Assembly: GCF_001493375.1 (NCBI RefSeq) | Contig: NZ_LN929895.1 | Span: forward strand, 176,944-240,943 | Direction of reading: 5' to 3' | From: Streptomyces specialis | GTDB lineage: Bacteria > Actinomycetota > Actinomycetes > Streptomycetales > Streptomycetaceae | DNA length: 64,000 nt | In this document: in pieces, positions 26,458 to 35,435 of the stretch | Position numbering within the stretch: the stretch's first letter is position 1 | Layout of the letters: every line of letters begins with the position of its first letter | Position numbers and translations under genes: made by a program | The notes under the pieces: generated by a model | The model's input: only the letters and a program-made list of their open reading frames with translations | What the model was told of the DNA's origin: nothing | The model's database searches: none

Positions 26458-26504
26458 ACCGGCCGCGCCCAACCCCCAGCCCCCGCACGTGAGATGAGAA
26501 GCCC

Positions 26505-27510
26505 ATGGACGACACCCCCGCCACCGGCCTGTTCTCCCTGGCCGACCTGGACCCCGCCACCGTCACCGCCCTCGCCCGCCGCTCCGCCGCCCTCCACCGC
26601 GACCCGCGCGACCACGACCGCCCCCTCGACGGGCAGGCGGCGGGCGTCCTGTTCACGAAGCCCTCCACCCGGACCCGGACCGCGTTCACGGTCGGCGCCC
26701 TCCGCCTCGGCGCCACCCCCGTCACCTACGGCCCCGACGACCTCCAGCTCAACACCGGCGAGACCGTCGCCGACACCGGCCGGGTCCTCGGCGCCATGCT
26801 CGACCTCCTGGTCGCCCGCACCGCCGGTCCCCTCGACGACCTCCGCGCCCTGTCCCGCGCCGGGCGCCTGCCCGTCGTCAACGCCATGGCCGCGCAGGAG
26901 CACCCCACCCAGGCCGTCGCCGACCTCGCCACCCTCCTCACCGTCCACGGCACGGACCTGACCGGCATCCGCCTGCTCTACGTGGGCGAGGGCAACAACA
27001 CCGCCGTCGCCCTCGCGCACGCCCTCGCCGCCGTCCCCGGCGCCCACGCCACCTTCGCCTGCCCCGCCGGATACGGCCTCCCCGAGGCGGCGCTGAAGGC
27101 CGCCACCCGCCGCGCCGGCACCACCGGCGCCGTCGTCGAGCAGATCCACGACCTCGACCTGGCCCCCGACCACATCGACGTGCTCTACACCACCCGCTGG
27201 CAGACCACCGGCACCGCCAAGCCCGACCCCGACTGGCGCGAGGTCTTCCGCCCCTTCCACGTCGGCCCGCGCCTCATGGACCGCTGGCCCGGCGCCGCGT
27301 TCATGCACGACCTCCCCGCCCACCGGGGCGACGAGGTCGCCGGGGCGGTCCTCGACGGCCCCCGTTCCCTGGCCTGGACACAGGCCGCGATGAAACTGCC
27401 CGGCGCCATGGCCGTCCTGGAATGGACCGCCCACACCGCCCACACCATCCGTACCCGCCTCTTCTACTCCTCTGACGCCGCCGCCGTCACCGCCCGCACC
27501 TCCCGTCCTT
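26505..27510 (+). CDS. Ornithine/aspartate carbamoyltransferase-like enzyme, HDLP variant
   Basis: Begins MDDTPATGLFSLADLDPATV. The carbamoyl-phosphate site STRTR (54-58) and HPTQ (133-136) are intact. The amino-acid-binding motif HCLP of ornithine enzymes reads H268-D-L-P here (FMHDLPAHRGDEV), and LYTTRWQTTG (227-236) replaces the usual loop. The acceptor is therefore probably not ornithine. Next to sbnA/sbnB-like genes, carbamoylation of 2,3-diaminopropionate to beta-ureidoalanine, as proposed for viomycin-type VioL enzymes, is possible but unproven. From about 27510 the frame is adapter-derived; the gene is close to full length. Confidence 0.85.
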
Positions 27511-27519
27511 ATTATTATG

Positions 27520-27591
27520 TTTCGCAAAGCAGAAGTCGCCAAGGGAGTTTGCGCCCGGTTAGGTGGCCCGGAAGATGTTTATAAGGGAAAG
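27520..27591. other. Embedded degraded Nextera adapter
   Basis: Aligned without gaps over the second 41 bases, the sequence fits the i7 adapter with many substitutions: AAAGCAGAAGTCGCC, then GGTGGCCCGGAAGATG and ATAAGGGAAAG, matching the adapter's AAGCAGAAGACGG, GTGGGCTCGGAGATG and ATAAGAGACAG. It separates the carbamoyltransferase from the carboxylate-amine ligase, so their adjacency is not established. Confidence 0.85.
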
Positions 27592-28364
27592 TGGGTGTTC
27601 GCCGCGCCCTCCCGCAGCGACGTCTCCACCAGCGCCCGCACCAGCCCGGCGAACATCTCCGCCTCGTCCACCCGCACCTGCACATCCACCGCCCGCACCT
27701 CCAGCGTCGGGTACCGGTCCGACAGCCGCGCCTGCCAGTAGAGCTGGCCGCGTCCGCGCACCACCCCGGAGCCCAGCAGCGCGCTGACGCGCCGCTCGTA
27801 GTCGCCCACCCCCGCGAACACGGGCGGCGGCCCGCTCACCGGCCACCGCCCGAAGACCACCGTCCGCCAGCTCGCGAACCCCGTGTCCCGCCCGTCCGCC
27901 AGCGGCGAGTTCGCCCCCATCGCGACCAGCACCGGAAGCCACGGCCGCACCCGGTTCAGCGCGTCCACCCCGGCACCGCGGCCCGGCACCCCGACATGGA
28001 CGTGCATCCCGTTGATCGCGTGCGCGTGGATCACCGGCGGCGTGTCCTGGGCCAGCGCCCGGTACCGGGGTTCGTCCGTCACCAGCGACGACGCCCGGCC
28101 CTCGAACGGCTCCGAGCCCGTCATCGCCACCCGGCACCCCACCGCCACGGCCGCCTCGCCCGCGACCCGCCGCAGCCGTGCCAGATGCCCGGCCACCTCG
28201 TCCAGGTCGCCGCAGACCGGGGTGGCCACCTCCACCTGCGAGCGCAGCAGCTCCGCCCCCACCTCGCCGCCCGCCAGCGCCCGCACCCGCGCCGACCGCG
28301 CCACCGGGGCCCCGTCCGCCGGGTCCAGCAGCAGATACTCCTCCTCGACACCCACCGTGATCAT
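27592..28364 (-). CDS. Carboxylate-amine ligase (YbdK/GshA-like), C-terminus lost
   Basis: About 257 residues from ATG 28364 (MITVGVEEEYLLLDPADG). The family pattern includes EEEYLLLD, SQVEVATPVCGDL, INGMHVHVGVP and LPVLVAMGANSPLADGRDTG, as in glutamate-cysteine-ligase-type YbdK/EgtA-like enzymes of ~370 aa. Roughly the last 100 residues are missing because adapter replaces them at 27591. It might act in thiol or peptide-like bond formation, but YbdK homologues have weak known activity. ATG 28376 and 28373 are alternative starts. Confidence 0.85.
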
Positions 28365-28450
28365 GCCTCGCATCATGACGCAGACCCGCCCCGGGCACCG
28401 CTCACGGCTTTACATCACCGATTTACATAAATACTTGATACGATCGCGGT

Positions 28451-28960
28451 GTGACCGCCCACCCCGACCCCGCCGAGCTGGACGTCGCCGAACTGACCGC
28501 CGTGCTGGAGGACTTCACCCGGGTCTTCATCACCCTCCCGAGGGTGGAGCGGCTCAGCTTCACCACGCTCTCCGTGCTCCACACCCTCCGCCACGACGGG
28601 CCCAAGCGGCTCGGTGAGCTGACCGCCGGCGAGCAGGTCACCCAGCCGGCGATCACCCAGATCGTGACCCGGCTGGAGCGCGACGGCCTGGTCGAGCGCC
28701 GGCCGGACCCCTCGGACGGCCGCGCCGTCCTGGTCCGCGTCACGCCGAGGGGCGCCGAGGTCGTGGACGGCCGGCGCGCGGACCGCACGGCACGCCTGGC
28801 GGAGCTCACCGCCGGGCTCACCCCGGCGGACCGGACGGCCCTCGCCGCGGCCCTGCCCGCCCTGGCGCGCCTGACCGCGCTGCACCGGCGGCGCGCGGGT
28901 GAGGACGACGCGGGTGACGACGACGCGGGTCAGCACGACGAGAGGACAGGACGACGATGA
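28451..28960 (+). CDS. MarR-family transcriptional regulator
   Basis: A 169-aa winged-helix protein starting at GTG 28451. The HTH is RLGELTAGEQVTQPAITQIV and the wing RLERDGLVERRPDPSDGRAV. A Pro/Asp-rich tail follows. An AT-rich promoter-like stretch (TTTACATAAATACTTGATACGATC, 28423-28446, here cited by position) ends about 4-8 bp before the GTG, so the mRNA may be leaderless. The stop codon overlaps the epoxide-hydrolase start (ATGA), so the two genes form one operon. Confidence 0.9.
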   Translation: MTAHPDPAELDVAELTAVLEDFTRVFITLPRVERLSFTTLSVLHTLRHDGPKRLGELTAGEQVTQPAITQIVTRLERDGLVERRPDPSDGRAVLVRVTPRGAEVVDGRRADRTARLAELTAGLTPADRTALAAALPALARLTALHRRRAGEDDAGDDDAGQHDERTGRR

Positions 28961-30195
28961 GCCACCGCACCGGACCCCGCCCGTTCCCGCTGAAGCCGAC
29001 CCCGATCCATGTGCCCGACGACGTGCTCACCGACCTGCGGCGGCGGCTCGACCTCACCCGCTGGCCCGACGACGCGGGCAACCGGGACGGCTTCTACGGC
29101 GTCGACCGCGTCCGCCTGCGGGAGCTGGTGGACCACTGGCGCACCGGCTACGACTGGCGCCGCGCCGAGGCCGCGATCAACGCGTACGAGCACTACCGGG
29201 TCGAGGTCGACGGCGTACCGGTCCACTTCATGCGCCGGCCAGGAGCCGGCCCCGACCCGACGCCGCTGATCCTCACGCACGGCTGGCCGTGGACGTTCTG
29301 GCACTGGTCGAAGGTCGTGGACCCCCTCGCCGACCCGGGCGCGTACGGCGGCGACCCGGCCGAGGCGTTCGACGTGATCGTGCCGTCCTTCCCGGGCTTC
29401 GGGTTCTCCACCCCGCTGCCCGACCACCCGGACATGAACTTCTGGAAGGTCGCCGACCTCTGGCACACTCTCATGACCCGGACCCTGGGCCACGCCAAGT
29501 ACGCCGCCGCCGGCTGCGACGTCGGCGCCCTGGTCACCGCCCAGCTCGGCCACAAGTACGCGGACGAGCTGTACGGCATCCACATCGGCTCCGGGCTGAA
29601 GCTCTCCCTGTTCAACGGGGACCGCGCGTGGGACATCAGCGGCGGCCGGCCCCTCCCCGAGGGGGTCCCCGCCGAGGTCAGGGACCGGATGGTCACCCTG
29701 GAGAAGCGCTTCGCCGTCCACCTCGCCGCCCACATGCTCGCCCCCAGCACCCTCGCCCACGGGCTGTCCGACTCACCGGCCGGGATGCTCGCCTGGCTCC
29801 TCGAACGCTGGACGAAGTGGAGCGACAGCGGCGGCGACGTCGAAACCGTCTTCAGCAAGGACGACCTGCTGACCCACGCGATGATCTTCTGGGTCACCAA
29901 CTCCATCGGCACGTCGATCCGCACCTACGCCAACAACAACCGCTACCCGTGGACCCCGTCCCACGACCGGTGGCCGGTCGTCGAGGCACCCACCGGCATC
30001 ACCTTCGTCGCGTACGAGAACCCGCCCGGCGTCACCACCGACCAGCGCGTGCGGCACTTCCTCGACAGCGACCGGGCCGACTGGTACCACCACGTCAACC
30101 TCACCGTCCACGACCACGGCGGCCACTTCATCCCCTGGGAGATCCCCGACGCCTGGACGACCGACCTCCGCCGCACCTTCCGCACCCGCCGCTGA
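28957..30195 (+). CDS. Epoxide hydrolase (EHN-domain alpha/beta hydrolase)
   Basis: A 412-aa protein. The N-terminal EHN domain runs to ~110 (VPDDVLTDLRRRLDLTRWPD). The hydrolase core has the oxyanion motif HGWPWTFWHW (about 109-118) and the catalytic Asp in AAGCDVGALVTAQLGHKYAD (nucleophile D in GCDVG). The Tyr pair region follows, and the catalytic His lies in DHGGHFIPWE. It opens epoxides to diols. ATG 28957 overlaps the MarR stop, so this regulator likely controls it in response to an organic ligand. Confidence 0.92.
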   Translation: MSHRTGPRPFPLKPTPIHVPDDVLTDLRRRLDLTRWPDDAGNRDGFYGVDRVRLRELVDHWRTGYDWRRAEAAINAYEHYRVEVDGVPVHFMRRPGAGPDPTPLILTHGWPWTFWHWSKVVDPLADPGAYGGDPAEAFDVIVPSFPGFGFSTPLPDHPDMNFWKVADLWHTLMTRTLGHAKYAAAGCDVGALVTAQLGHKYADELYGIHIGSGLKLSLFNGDRAWDISGGRPLPEGVPAEVRDRMVTLEKRFAVHLAAHMLAPSTLAHGLSDSPAGMLAWLLERWTKWSDSGGDVETVFSKDDLLTHAMIFWVTNSIGTSIRTYANNNRYPWTPSHDRWPVVEAPTGITFVAYENPPGVTTDQRVRHFLDSDRADWYHHVNLTVHDHGGHFIPWEIPDAWTTDLRRTFRTRR

Positions 30196-30233
30196 CCCTC
30201 AGGCCGGGCGCGCAGGGCCGCGCGCCGGGCCGG

Positions 30234-31700
30234 TCAGAAGCCGCCCTCCATGTTCACGAAGCGCGAGTAGTGGCCCTGGAACGCCACGGTGATCGTCGCC
30301 GTCGGGCCGTTCCTGTGCTTGGCCACGATCAGGTCCGCCTCGCCCGCCCGGGGGGACTCCTTCTCGTAGGCGTCCTCCCGGTGCAGCAGGATCACCATGT
30401 CCGCGTCCTGCTCGATCGAGCCCGACTCGCGCAGGTCCGACACCATCGGCCGCTTGTCGGTGCGCTGCTCCGGACCTCGGTTGAGCTGGGAGAGCGCCAC
30501 CACCGGGACCTCCAGCTCCTTCGCCAGCAGCTTCAGGTTCCGCGACATCTCGGAGACCTCCTGCTGACGGCTCTCCGGCCGCCGGCTCCCGCCCGTCTGC
30601 ATGAGCTGGAGGTAGTCGATGATCACCAACTGGAGGGCGTTGCGCTGCTTCAGCCGGCGGCACTTCGCCCGGATCTCCATCATCGACAGGTTCGGCGAGT
30701 CGTCGATGTACAGCGGGGCCTCGTTCACCTCGGCCATCTGCCGGGCCAGCCGGTTCCAGTCCTCGTCCGTCATGCTGCCCGACCGCATGTGGTGCAGCGC
30801 CACCCGCGCCTCCGCCGACAGCAGCCGCATCGCGATCTCGTTCCGCCCCATCTCCAGCGAGAAGATGACGCTCGGCAGCTTGTGCTTGATGGAACACGTC
30901 CGCGCGAAGTCCAGCGCCAGCGTGGACTTGCCCATCGCCGGGCGGGCCGCGATCACGATCATCTGCCCGGGGTGCAGCCCGTTCGTCAGCGAGTCCAGGT
31001 CGGTGAATCCGGTGGGCACGCCCGTCATCTCGCCGCTGCGGTTGCTGATCGCCTCGATCTCGTCGAGGGTGCCCTCCATGATCTCGCCCAGCGGCAGATA
31101 GTCCTCCGACGTCCGCTGCTCGGTGACCGCGTAGACCTCCGCCTGTGCCGAGTTGACGATGTCGTCCACATCGCCGTCCGCCGCATACCCCATCTGGGTG
31201 ATGCGGGTACCGGCCTGCACCAGGCGCCGCAGCACCGCCCGGTCGTGCACGATCTCCGCGTAGTACTCCGCGTTCGCCGCCGTCGGCACCGTGTGGACGA
31301 GCGAGTGCACATAGCCCGCGCCGCCCACCTTCGCCAGCTCGCCGCGCTTGGTCAGCTCCGCCGAGACGGTGATCGGGTCGGCCGGCTCGCCCTTCGCGTA
31401 CAGGTCGAGGATCGCGGCGTAGATCGTCTCGTGCGCCGGCTTGTAGAAGTCCTGGCCGCGCAGCACCTCCACCACGTCCGCGATGGCGTCCTTGGACAGC
31501 AGCATGCCGCCCAGCACCGACTGCTCGGCCGCCAGGTCCTGCGGCGGCACCCGCTCGAACGCCGCGCGGGCCTCGCCCCCGCCGTCCCCGGGGTCCCCGG
31601 CGTCCCGCGAGTCGAAGCTCCGGCGCGGCCGGGACACGGACAGGGGCTGATCCGCCTCGCCGTCCCACGAGGGCCCCGCATGCTCGTCGAGCTCGGTCAC
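30234..31700 (-). CDS. dnaB: Replicative DNA helicase DnaB
   Basis: A 488-aa DnaB helicase. The N-terminal domain (LAAEQSVLGGMLLSKDAIAD) precedes the RecA-like helicase core. Walker A is ARPAMGKSTLALDFA, followed by FSLEMGRNEIAMRLL and the Walker B-type LVIIDYLQLM. The arginine and Gln motifs follow (ALSQLNRGPEQRTDKRPMVSDLRESG). It unwinds DNA at replication forks as a hexamer. Length is normal with no intein. A DnaA-box-like cluster lies upstream. Confidence 0.98.
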   Translation of the reverse strand: MTELDEHAGPSWDGEADQPLSVSRPRRSFDSRDAGDPGDGGGEARAAFERVPPQDLAAEQSVLGGMLLSKDAIADVVEVLRGQDFYKPAHETIYAAILDLYAKGEPADPITVSAELTKRGELAKVGGAGYVHSLVHTVPTAANAEYYAEIVHDRAVLRRLVQAGTRITQMGYAADGDVDDIVNSAQAEVYAVTEQRTSEDYLPLGEIMEGTLDEIEAISNRSGEMTGVPTGFTDLDSLTNGLHPGQMIVIAARPAMGKSTLALDFARTCSIKHKLPSVIFSLEMGRNEIAMRLLSAEARVALHHMRSGSMTDEDWNRLARQMAEVNEAPLYIDDSPNLSMMEIRAKCRRLKQRNALQLVIIDYLQLMQTGGSRRPESRQQEVSEMSRNLKLLAKELEVPVVALSQLNRGPEQRTDKRPMVSDLRESGSIEQDADMVILLHREDAYEKESPRAGEADLIVAKHRNGPTATITVAFQGHYSRFVNMEGGF

Positions 31701-31837
31701 CGACCCCGCCTCCTCCCGGCCGCAGCCGCCGCGTCACCGCTCGTCCTCACGACACAGCTCTTTCCTACGGCACAGCTCTGACATTTCCGCGCCGGGCGGG
31801 GACCTACGGTACGGCCCGGGAAGGACAGGACCAACCA

Positions 31838-32100
31838 AGTTATCCACAGGCTATGTGGATTTCAGATCGGTCCCTGTGGATGACTCGGCGATTCCTGTGG
31901 ACGAAGCGGGGGACGACGCTGTGGAGAACTCCGGCGCCCCCCTGGCACGCCCTCGCTGACCTGCGGTTTCTTCATCCACTGCCTGTGTGCGGGAAAAAGT
32001 TGGCACCGCGTGCGCCGATCCTGGCACCGAGGGCGGACCATCACACCGCGGCGACCCCCAAGTAAGGGCCAGTGAGCCCTTGCGTCCATTACCTGTGGAT
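31838..32100. promoter_or_regulatory. Cluster of DnaA-box-like sequences
   Basis: Within 263 bp of the dnaB/MATE divergent region, TGTGGA-type nonamer cores occur at 31840-31848 (TTATCCACA, the exact E. coli consensus), 31854-31860, 31875-31881, 31896-31902, 31920-31925 and 32094-32100. The stretch is less GC-rich than its surroundings. DnaA could repress dnaB here or be titrated. Only the first box is a perfect nonamer, so occupancy is a hypothesis. Confidence 0.5.
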
Positions 32101-32114
32101 GTTTGGATCGGACC

Positions 32115-33446
32115 ATGTCCCCAGCGTCACCGAGCATGCGCCGCCACGACCGGGAGATACTCGCCCTCGCCCTCCCCGCCTTCGGAGCGCTGGTCGCCGA
32201 GCCGCTCTTCCTGATGGCCGACAGCGCCATGGTCGGCCACCTCGGCACCCCCCAGCTCGCCGGTCTCGGCGTCGCCGCCGCCCTGCTCACCACGACCGTC
32301 AACGTCTTCGTCTTCCTCGCCTACGCGACCACCGCCGCCGTCGCCCGCAGCGTCGGCGCCCGCGACCTGCCCGCCGCCATCCGGCAGGGCATGGACGGCA
32401 TCTGGCTCGCCGTCGTCCTCGGCGCCGTCCTGGTCGCCGCCGTGCTGCCGACCGCCTCGGCCCTCGTCGACGCCTTCGGCGCCTCCGCCACCGCCACCCC
32501 GCACGCCGTCACCTACCTGCGGATCAGCGCGCTCGGCATCCCCCCGATGCTGGTCGTCCTCGCCGCGACCGGCGTGCTGCGCGGCCTCCAGGACACCCGC
32601 ACCCCGCTCTACGTCGCCGTCGGCGGCTTCGGCGCCAACATCGCGCTCAACGCCCTGTTCCTCTACGGCCTCGGCTGGGGTGTCGCCGGCTCCGCGTGGG
32701 GGACCGTGCTCGCCCAGACCGGGATGGCCGCCGTCTACCTCCGCGTCGTCGTCCGGGGCGCCCGCGCCCACGGCGCCGGCCTGCGGCCCAGCGCCGCCGG
32801 CATCCTCGCCGGCGCCAGGGCCGGCGTACCGCTGCTGATCCGCACGCTCTCGCTGCGCGGGGTGCTCCTCATCGCCACCGCCGTCGCCGCCCGGATGGGC
32901 GACACCGACATCGCGGCCCACCAGATCGGGCTGACCGTCTGGATCCTGCTGGCCTTCGCGCTGGACGCCATCGCCATCGCCGGCCAGGCCATCATCGGGC
33001 GCTACCTCGGCGCGGACGACGCGGACGGCGCGCGGGCCGCCTGCCGCCGCATGGTGTGGTGGGGAACGGTGACCGGGGCCGGGCTGGCCGTGCTGGTGGC
33101 GGCGTCCAGCCCGCTGATCCTGCGGCTGTTCACCGGCGACTCCGAGGTGCGGAACGACCTGCTGCCGGTGCTCCTGGTGATCGCGGTGACGGCGCCGCTC
33201 TCGGGCGTCGTCTTCGTCCTCGACGGGGTGCTGATGGGCGCCGGGGACGGGCCCTACCTCGCCGGGGCGATGCTGCTGACGCTCGCCGTGTTCGCACCGG
33301 CCGCGCTGCTGGTGCCGGTCCTCGGCGGCGGCGTCACCGCCCTGTGGTGGACGATCGCCGGGCTGTCGATGACCGTCCGGCTCGTCACCCTCACCCTGCG
33401 GGCCAGAACCGGCCGCTGGCTGGTGACCGGAGCGGTGCGGACCTGA
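32115..33446 (+). CDS. MATE-family (DinF-like) efflux transporter
   Basis: A 443-aa membrane protein of 12 helices. Motifs include FGALVAEPLFLMADSAMVGH (first helix and loop) and MVGHLGTPQLAGLGVAAALL. The second MatE domain begins around LIRTLSLRGVLLIATAVAARMG. MATE pumps export cationic compounds by Na+ or H+ antiport; substrate unknown. ATG 32115 is preferred over an upstream four-codon extension. The gene diverges from dnaB and ends at the bidirectional terminator. Confidence 0.9.
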   Translation: MSPASPSMRRHDREILALALPAFGALVAEPLFLMADSAMVGHLGTPQLAGLGVAAALLTTTVNVFVFLAYATTAAVARSVGARDLPAAIRQGMDGIWLAVVLGAVLVAAVLPTASALVDAFGASATATPHAVTYLRISALGIPPMLVVLAATGVLRGLQDTRTPLYVAVGGFGANIALNALFLYGLGWGVAGSAWGTVLAQTGMAAVYLRVVVRGARAHGAGLRPSAAGILAGARAGVPLLIRTLSLRGVLLIATAVAARMGDTDIAAHQIGLTVWILLAFALDAIAIAGQAIIGRYLGADDADGARAACRRMVWWGTVTGAGLAVLVAASSPLILRLFTGDSEVRNDLLPVLLVIAVTAPLSGVVFVLDGVLMGAGDGPYLAGAMLLTLAVFAPAALLVPVLGGGVTALWWTIAGLSMTVRLVTLTLRARTGRWLVTGAVRT

Positions 33447-33493
33447 CCGGCCACGCCGCGGGAACGGCCGCGACGGCCCCAGGACGGCCGGGA

Positions 33494-33524
33494 AGGCCGC
33501 GCCCCCGGCGCGGGGGCGCGGCCT
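33494..33524. terminator. Bidirectional stem-loop between MATE and rplI
   Basis: Perfect 13-bp inverted repeat: AGGCCGCGCCCCC (33494-33506) and GGGGGCGCGGCCT (33512-33524) around a 5-nt loop. It lies between convergent genes and can serve both directions. Confidence 0.9.
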
Positions 33525-33533
33525 CCAGCGGTG

Positions 33534-33983
33534 TCACTTCGCGGACTCGACCTGGAGGCCGACGTTCGCGACGACCTCGGGGTGCAGCCGGACCGAGATC
33601 CGGTGCGTGCCGAGGCTCTTGATCGGCGTGCTCAGCTCGATCCGGCGCTTGTCGACATCGGGGCCGCCCGCGGTCTTCACCGCGGAGGCGATGTCGGCCG
33701 GGGTGACGGAGCCGAAGAGGCGACCGCCGGTGCCGGCGCGGACCTTGAGCCGGACGGTGACGCCTTCGAGCTGGGCCTTCACGTCGTTGGCCTGCTCGAC
33801 CGAGGCGATCTCGCGGATCTTGCGACCGCGGCGGATCTGCTCGACGTCCTTCTCGCCGCCCTTGGTCCAGCGGATGGCCACACCGCGGGGCAGCAGGAAG
33901 TTACGGGCGTACCCGTCCTTCACCTCGACGATGTCGCCGGCGGTACCGAGGCCGGAGACCTCACTGGTCAGGATGATCTTCAT
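33534..33983 (-). CDS. rplI: 50S ribosomal protein L9
   Basis: A 149-aa L9. The N-terminal RNA-binding domain has [21 protein letters not shown] and [14 protein letters not shown] long connecting helix leads to a C-terminal domain ([20 protein letters not shown]). L9 bridges the ribosome near the L1 stalk. It is the last gene of rpsF-ssb-rpsR-rplI, the standard bacterial order; 20 bp separate it from rpsR. Confidence 0.98.
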   Translation of the reverse strand: MKIILTSEVSGLGTAGDIVEVKDGYARNFLLPRGVAIRWTKGGEKDVEQIRRGRKIREIASVEQANDVKAQLEGVTVRLKVRAGTGGRLFGSVTPADIASAVKTAGGPDVDKRRIELSTPIKSLGTHRISVRLHPEVVANVGLQVESAK

Positions 33984-34003
33984 GACGCTTCGGTCACCCT
34001 TCC

Positions 34004-34240
34004 TTAGCGAGCGGTGGAGGTGTAGGGCAGCAGCGCCATCTCACGGCTGTTCTTCACGGCGGTGGCGACATCGCGCTGGTGCTGGGTGCAGTTGCCGGTG
34101 ACCCGGCGGGCACGGATCTTGCCGCGGTCGGAGATGAACTTCCGCAGCAGGTTCGTGTCCTTGTAGTCGACGTAGGAGATCTTCTCCTTGCAGAACACGC
34201 AAACCTTCTTCTTGGGCTTGCGCGCGGGCGGCTTCGCCAT
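34004..34240 (-). CDS. rpsR: 30S ribosomal protein S18 (zinc-binding form)
   Basis: A 78-aa S18 with [20 protein letters not shown] (rRNA-binding core). CVFC at the N-terminus plus C in GNCTQH form the C+ zinc-ribbon type, as opposed to the zinc-free paralogue many streptomycetes keep under Zur control. It sits between ssb and rplI. Confidence 0.97.
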   Translation of the reverse strand: MAKPPARKPKKKVCVFCKEKISYVDYKDTNLLRKFISDRGKIRARRVTGNCTQHQRDVATAVKNSREMALLPYTSTAR

Positions 34241-34294
34241 GGTGTCTCTCCGGTGAAATCAAAAGAAGTGTGAGTGCGGGGTCGAACGCGCCCG

Positions 34295-34822
34295 TCAGAA
34301 GGGCGGCTCGTCCGAGTAGCCACCGCTCGTTCTGCTAACCCTTTTCGCCCATGTATACAGTACAACTTTTTTTTTTTTTGCAAGCAGAAGACGGCATGCG
34401 AGTTTTCTGCCTGTCTCGTGGGTTCGGGTATGTGTATAAGAGACAGGACCGCCGCGGGCGGCGGAACGGGTGACCTTGGCGGTCGCGCTGCGCAGGCTGG
34501 GGCCGACCTCGTCGACCTCCAGCTCGAAGACCGTGCGCTTCACACCGTCCCGGTCCTCGTAGGACCGCTGCTTCAGCCGGCCCTGGACGATGACGCGGGT
34601 GCCCTTGGTGAGCGACTCCGCGACGTTCTCCGCCGCCTGCCGCCAGACCGAGCAGGTGAGGAACAGGCTCTCGCCGTCCCGCCACTCGCTGGTCTGCCGG
34701 TCGAAGACACGCGGCGTGGACGCGACACGGAACTTCGCGACCGCCGCACCGGATGGGGTGAAGCGCAGCTCGGGATCGTCGACCAGGTTGCCGACGACCG
34801 TGATGACGGTCTCGCCTGCCAT
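34295..34822 (-). CDS. ssb: Single-stranded DNA-binding protein, linker replaced by adapter
   Basis: The OB-fold is intact from [20 protein letters not shown] to SARGG-type SAARGG (34447-34822, about 125 residues). It includes [28 protein letters not shown] and [20 protein letters not shown]. The acidic tip [13 protein letters not shown], which recruits partner proteins, is at 34295-34330. The intervening Gly-rich linker is missing; bases 34367-34446 are poly-T and adapter. True length is therefore longer than the 175 residues that can be read here. Confidence 0.95.
   Translation of the reverse strand: MAGETVITVVGNLVDDPELRFTPSGAAVAKFRVASTPRVFDRQTSEWRDGESLFLTCSVWRQAAENVAESLTKGTRVIVQGRLKQRSYEDRDGVKRTVFELEVDEVGPSLRSATAKVTRSAARGGPVSYTHTRTHETGRKLACRLLLAKKKKVVLYTWAKRVSRTSGGYSDEPPF
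34367..34446. other. Embedded Nextera adapter with poly-T
   Basis: A run of 13 T is followed by CAAGCAGAAGACGGCATGCG (20 bases of the Illumina P7 end, one mismatch) and index TTCTGCCT. Then come TGTCTCGTGGGTTCGGGTAT and GTGTATAAGAGACAG ending at 34446. This is the clearest adapter in the window and lies inside ssb. The 36 bases before it (34331-34366) are also suspect. Confidence 0.97.
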
Positions 34823-34940
34823 TGGGGGTACCTCTCGGCGCGGGTTAACTGCTGATGCTGCGATGATTACTTATGGCACTGACAGTGCTACTCGGCGTAC
34901 CCGGACGCTCGCTGAGCGGTAGGGCCCTGGAGCCCCGGAC

Positions 34941-35231
34941 TCAGTGGGTCGCGGGGCGGAGGACCTTGGTCCGCATGACCGACTCGTTCAGGTTCATCTG
35001 CCGGTCGAGCTCCTTGACGACGGCAGGCTCGGCCTGGAGGTCGATCACGGAGTAGATGCCCTCGGGCTTCTTGTTGATCTCATAGGCGAGACGGCGGCGG
35101 CCCCACGTGTCGACCTTCTCGACCTTGCCGTTGGCCTCACGGACGACGGAAAGGAAGCTCTCGATCAAGGGGGAGACCGAACGCTCTTCGAGATCGGGGT
35201 CGAGGATGACCATCACCTCGTAGTGACGCAT
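34941..35231 (-). CDS. rpsF: 30S ribosomal protein S6
   Basis: A 96-aa S6: [19 protein letters not shown], then [20 protein letters not shown] and [18 protein letters not shown]6 pairs with S18 in the 30S platform. It is the first gene of the operon with ssb, rpsR and rplI. GGAGGTGGGTTTTCGC precedes the ATG on the minus strand, a strong ribosome site. Confidence 0.98.
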   Translation of the reverse strand: MRHYEVMVILDPDLEERSVSPLIESFLSVVREANGKVEKVDTWGRRRLAYEINKKPEGIYSVIDLQAEPAVVKELDRQMNLNESVMRTKVLRPATH

Positions 35232-35435
35232 GCGAAAACCCACCTCCTCTGGACTCGGGCGGCCACGGACGATCCGTGGCAGGAGGGTCGTGATGCGATT
35301 CCGCTCCGCGGGAGACGCGCGCGTTCCCCAGGAGAGCGGAAAGTACACCGTACCCGCTTGTCTCCCCGGGTTGAAATCCAGTGCGAGAACGGAGCAATCT
35401 GGACATCTCGGGGATTCACGGCGAGGAGGTGCCTC

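Noticed and set aside
26505..27510. Arginine-pathway ArgF
   Set aside because: HDLP instead of HCLP, different loop, and no arg genes nearby.
30619..31101. Gene opposite dnaB
   Set aside because: Shadow frame of dnaB; no start context and no domain.
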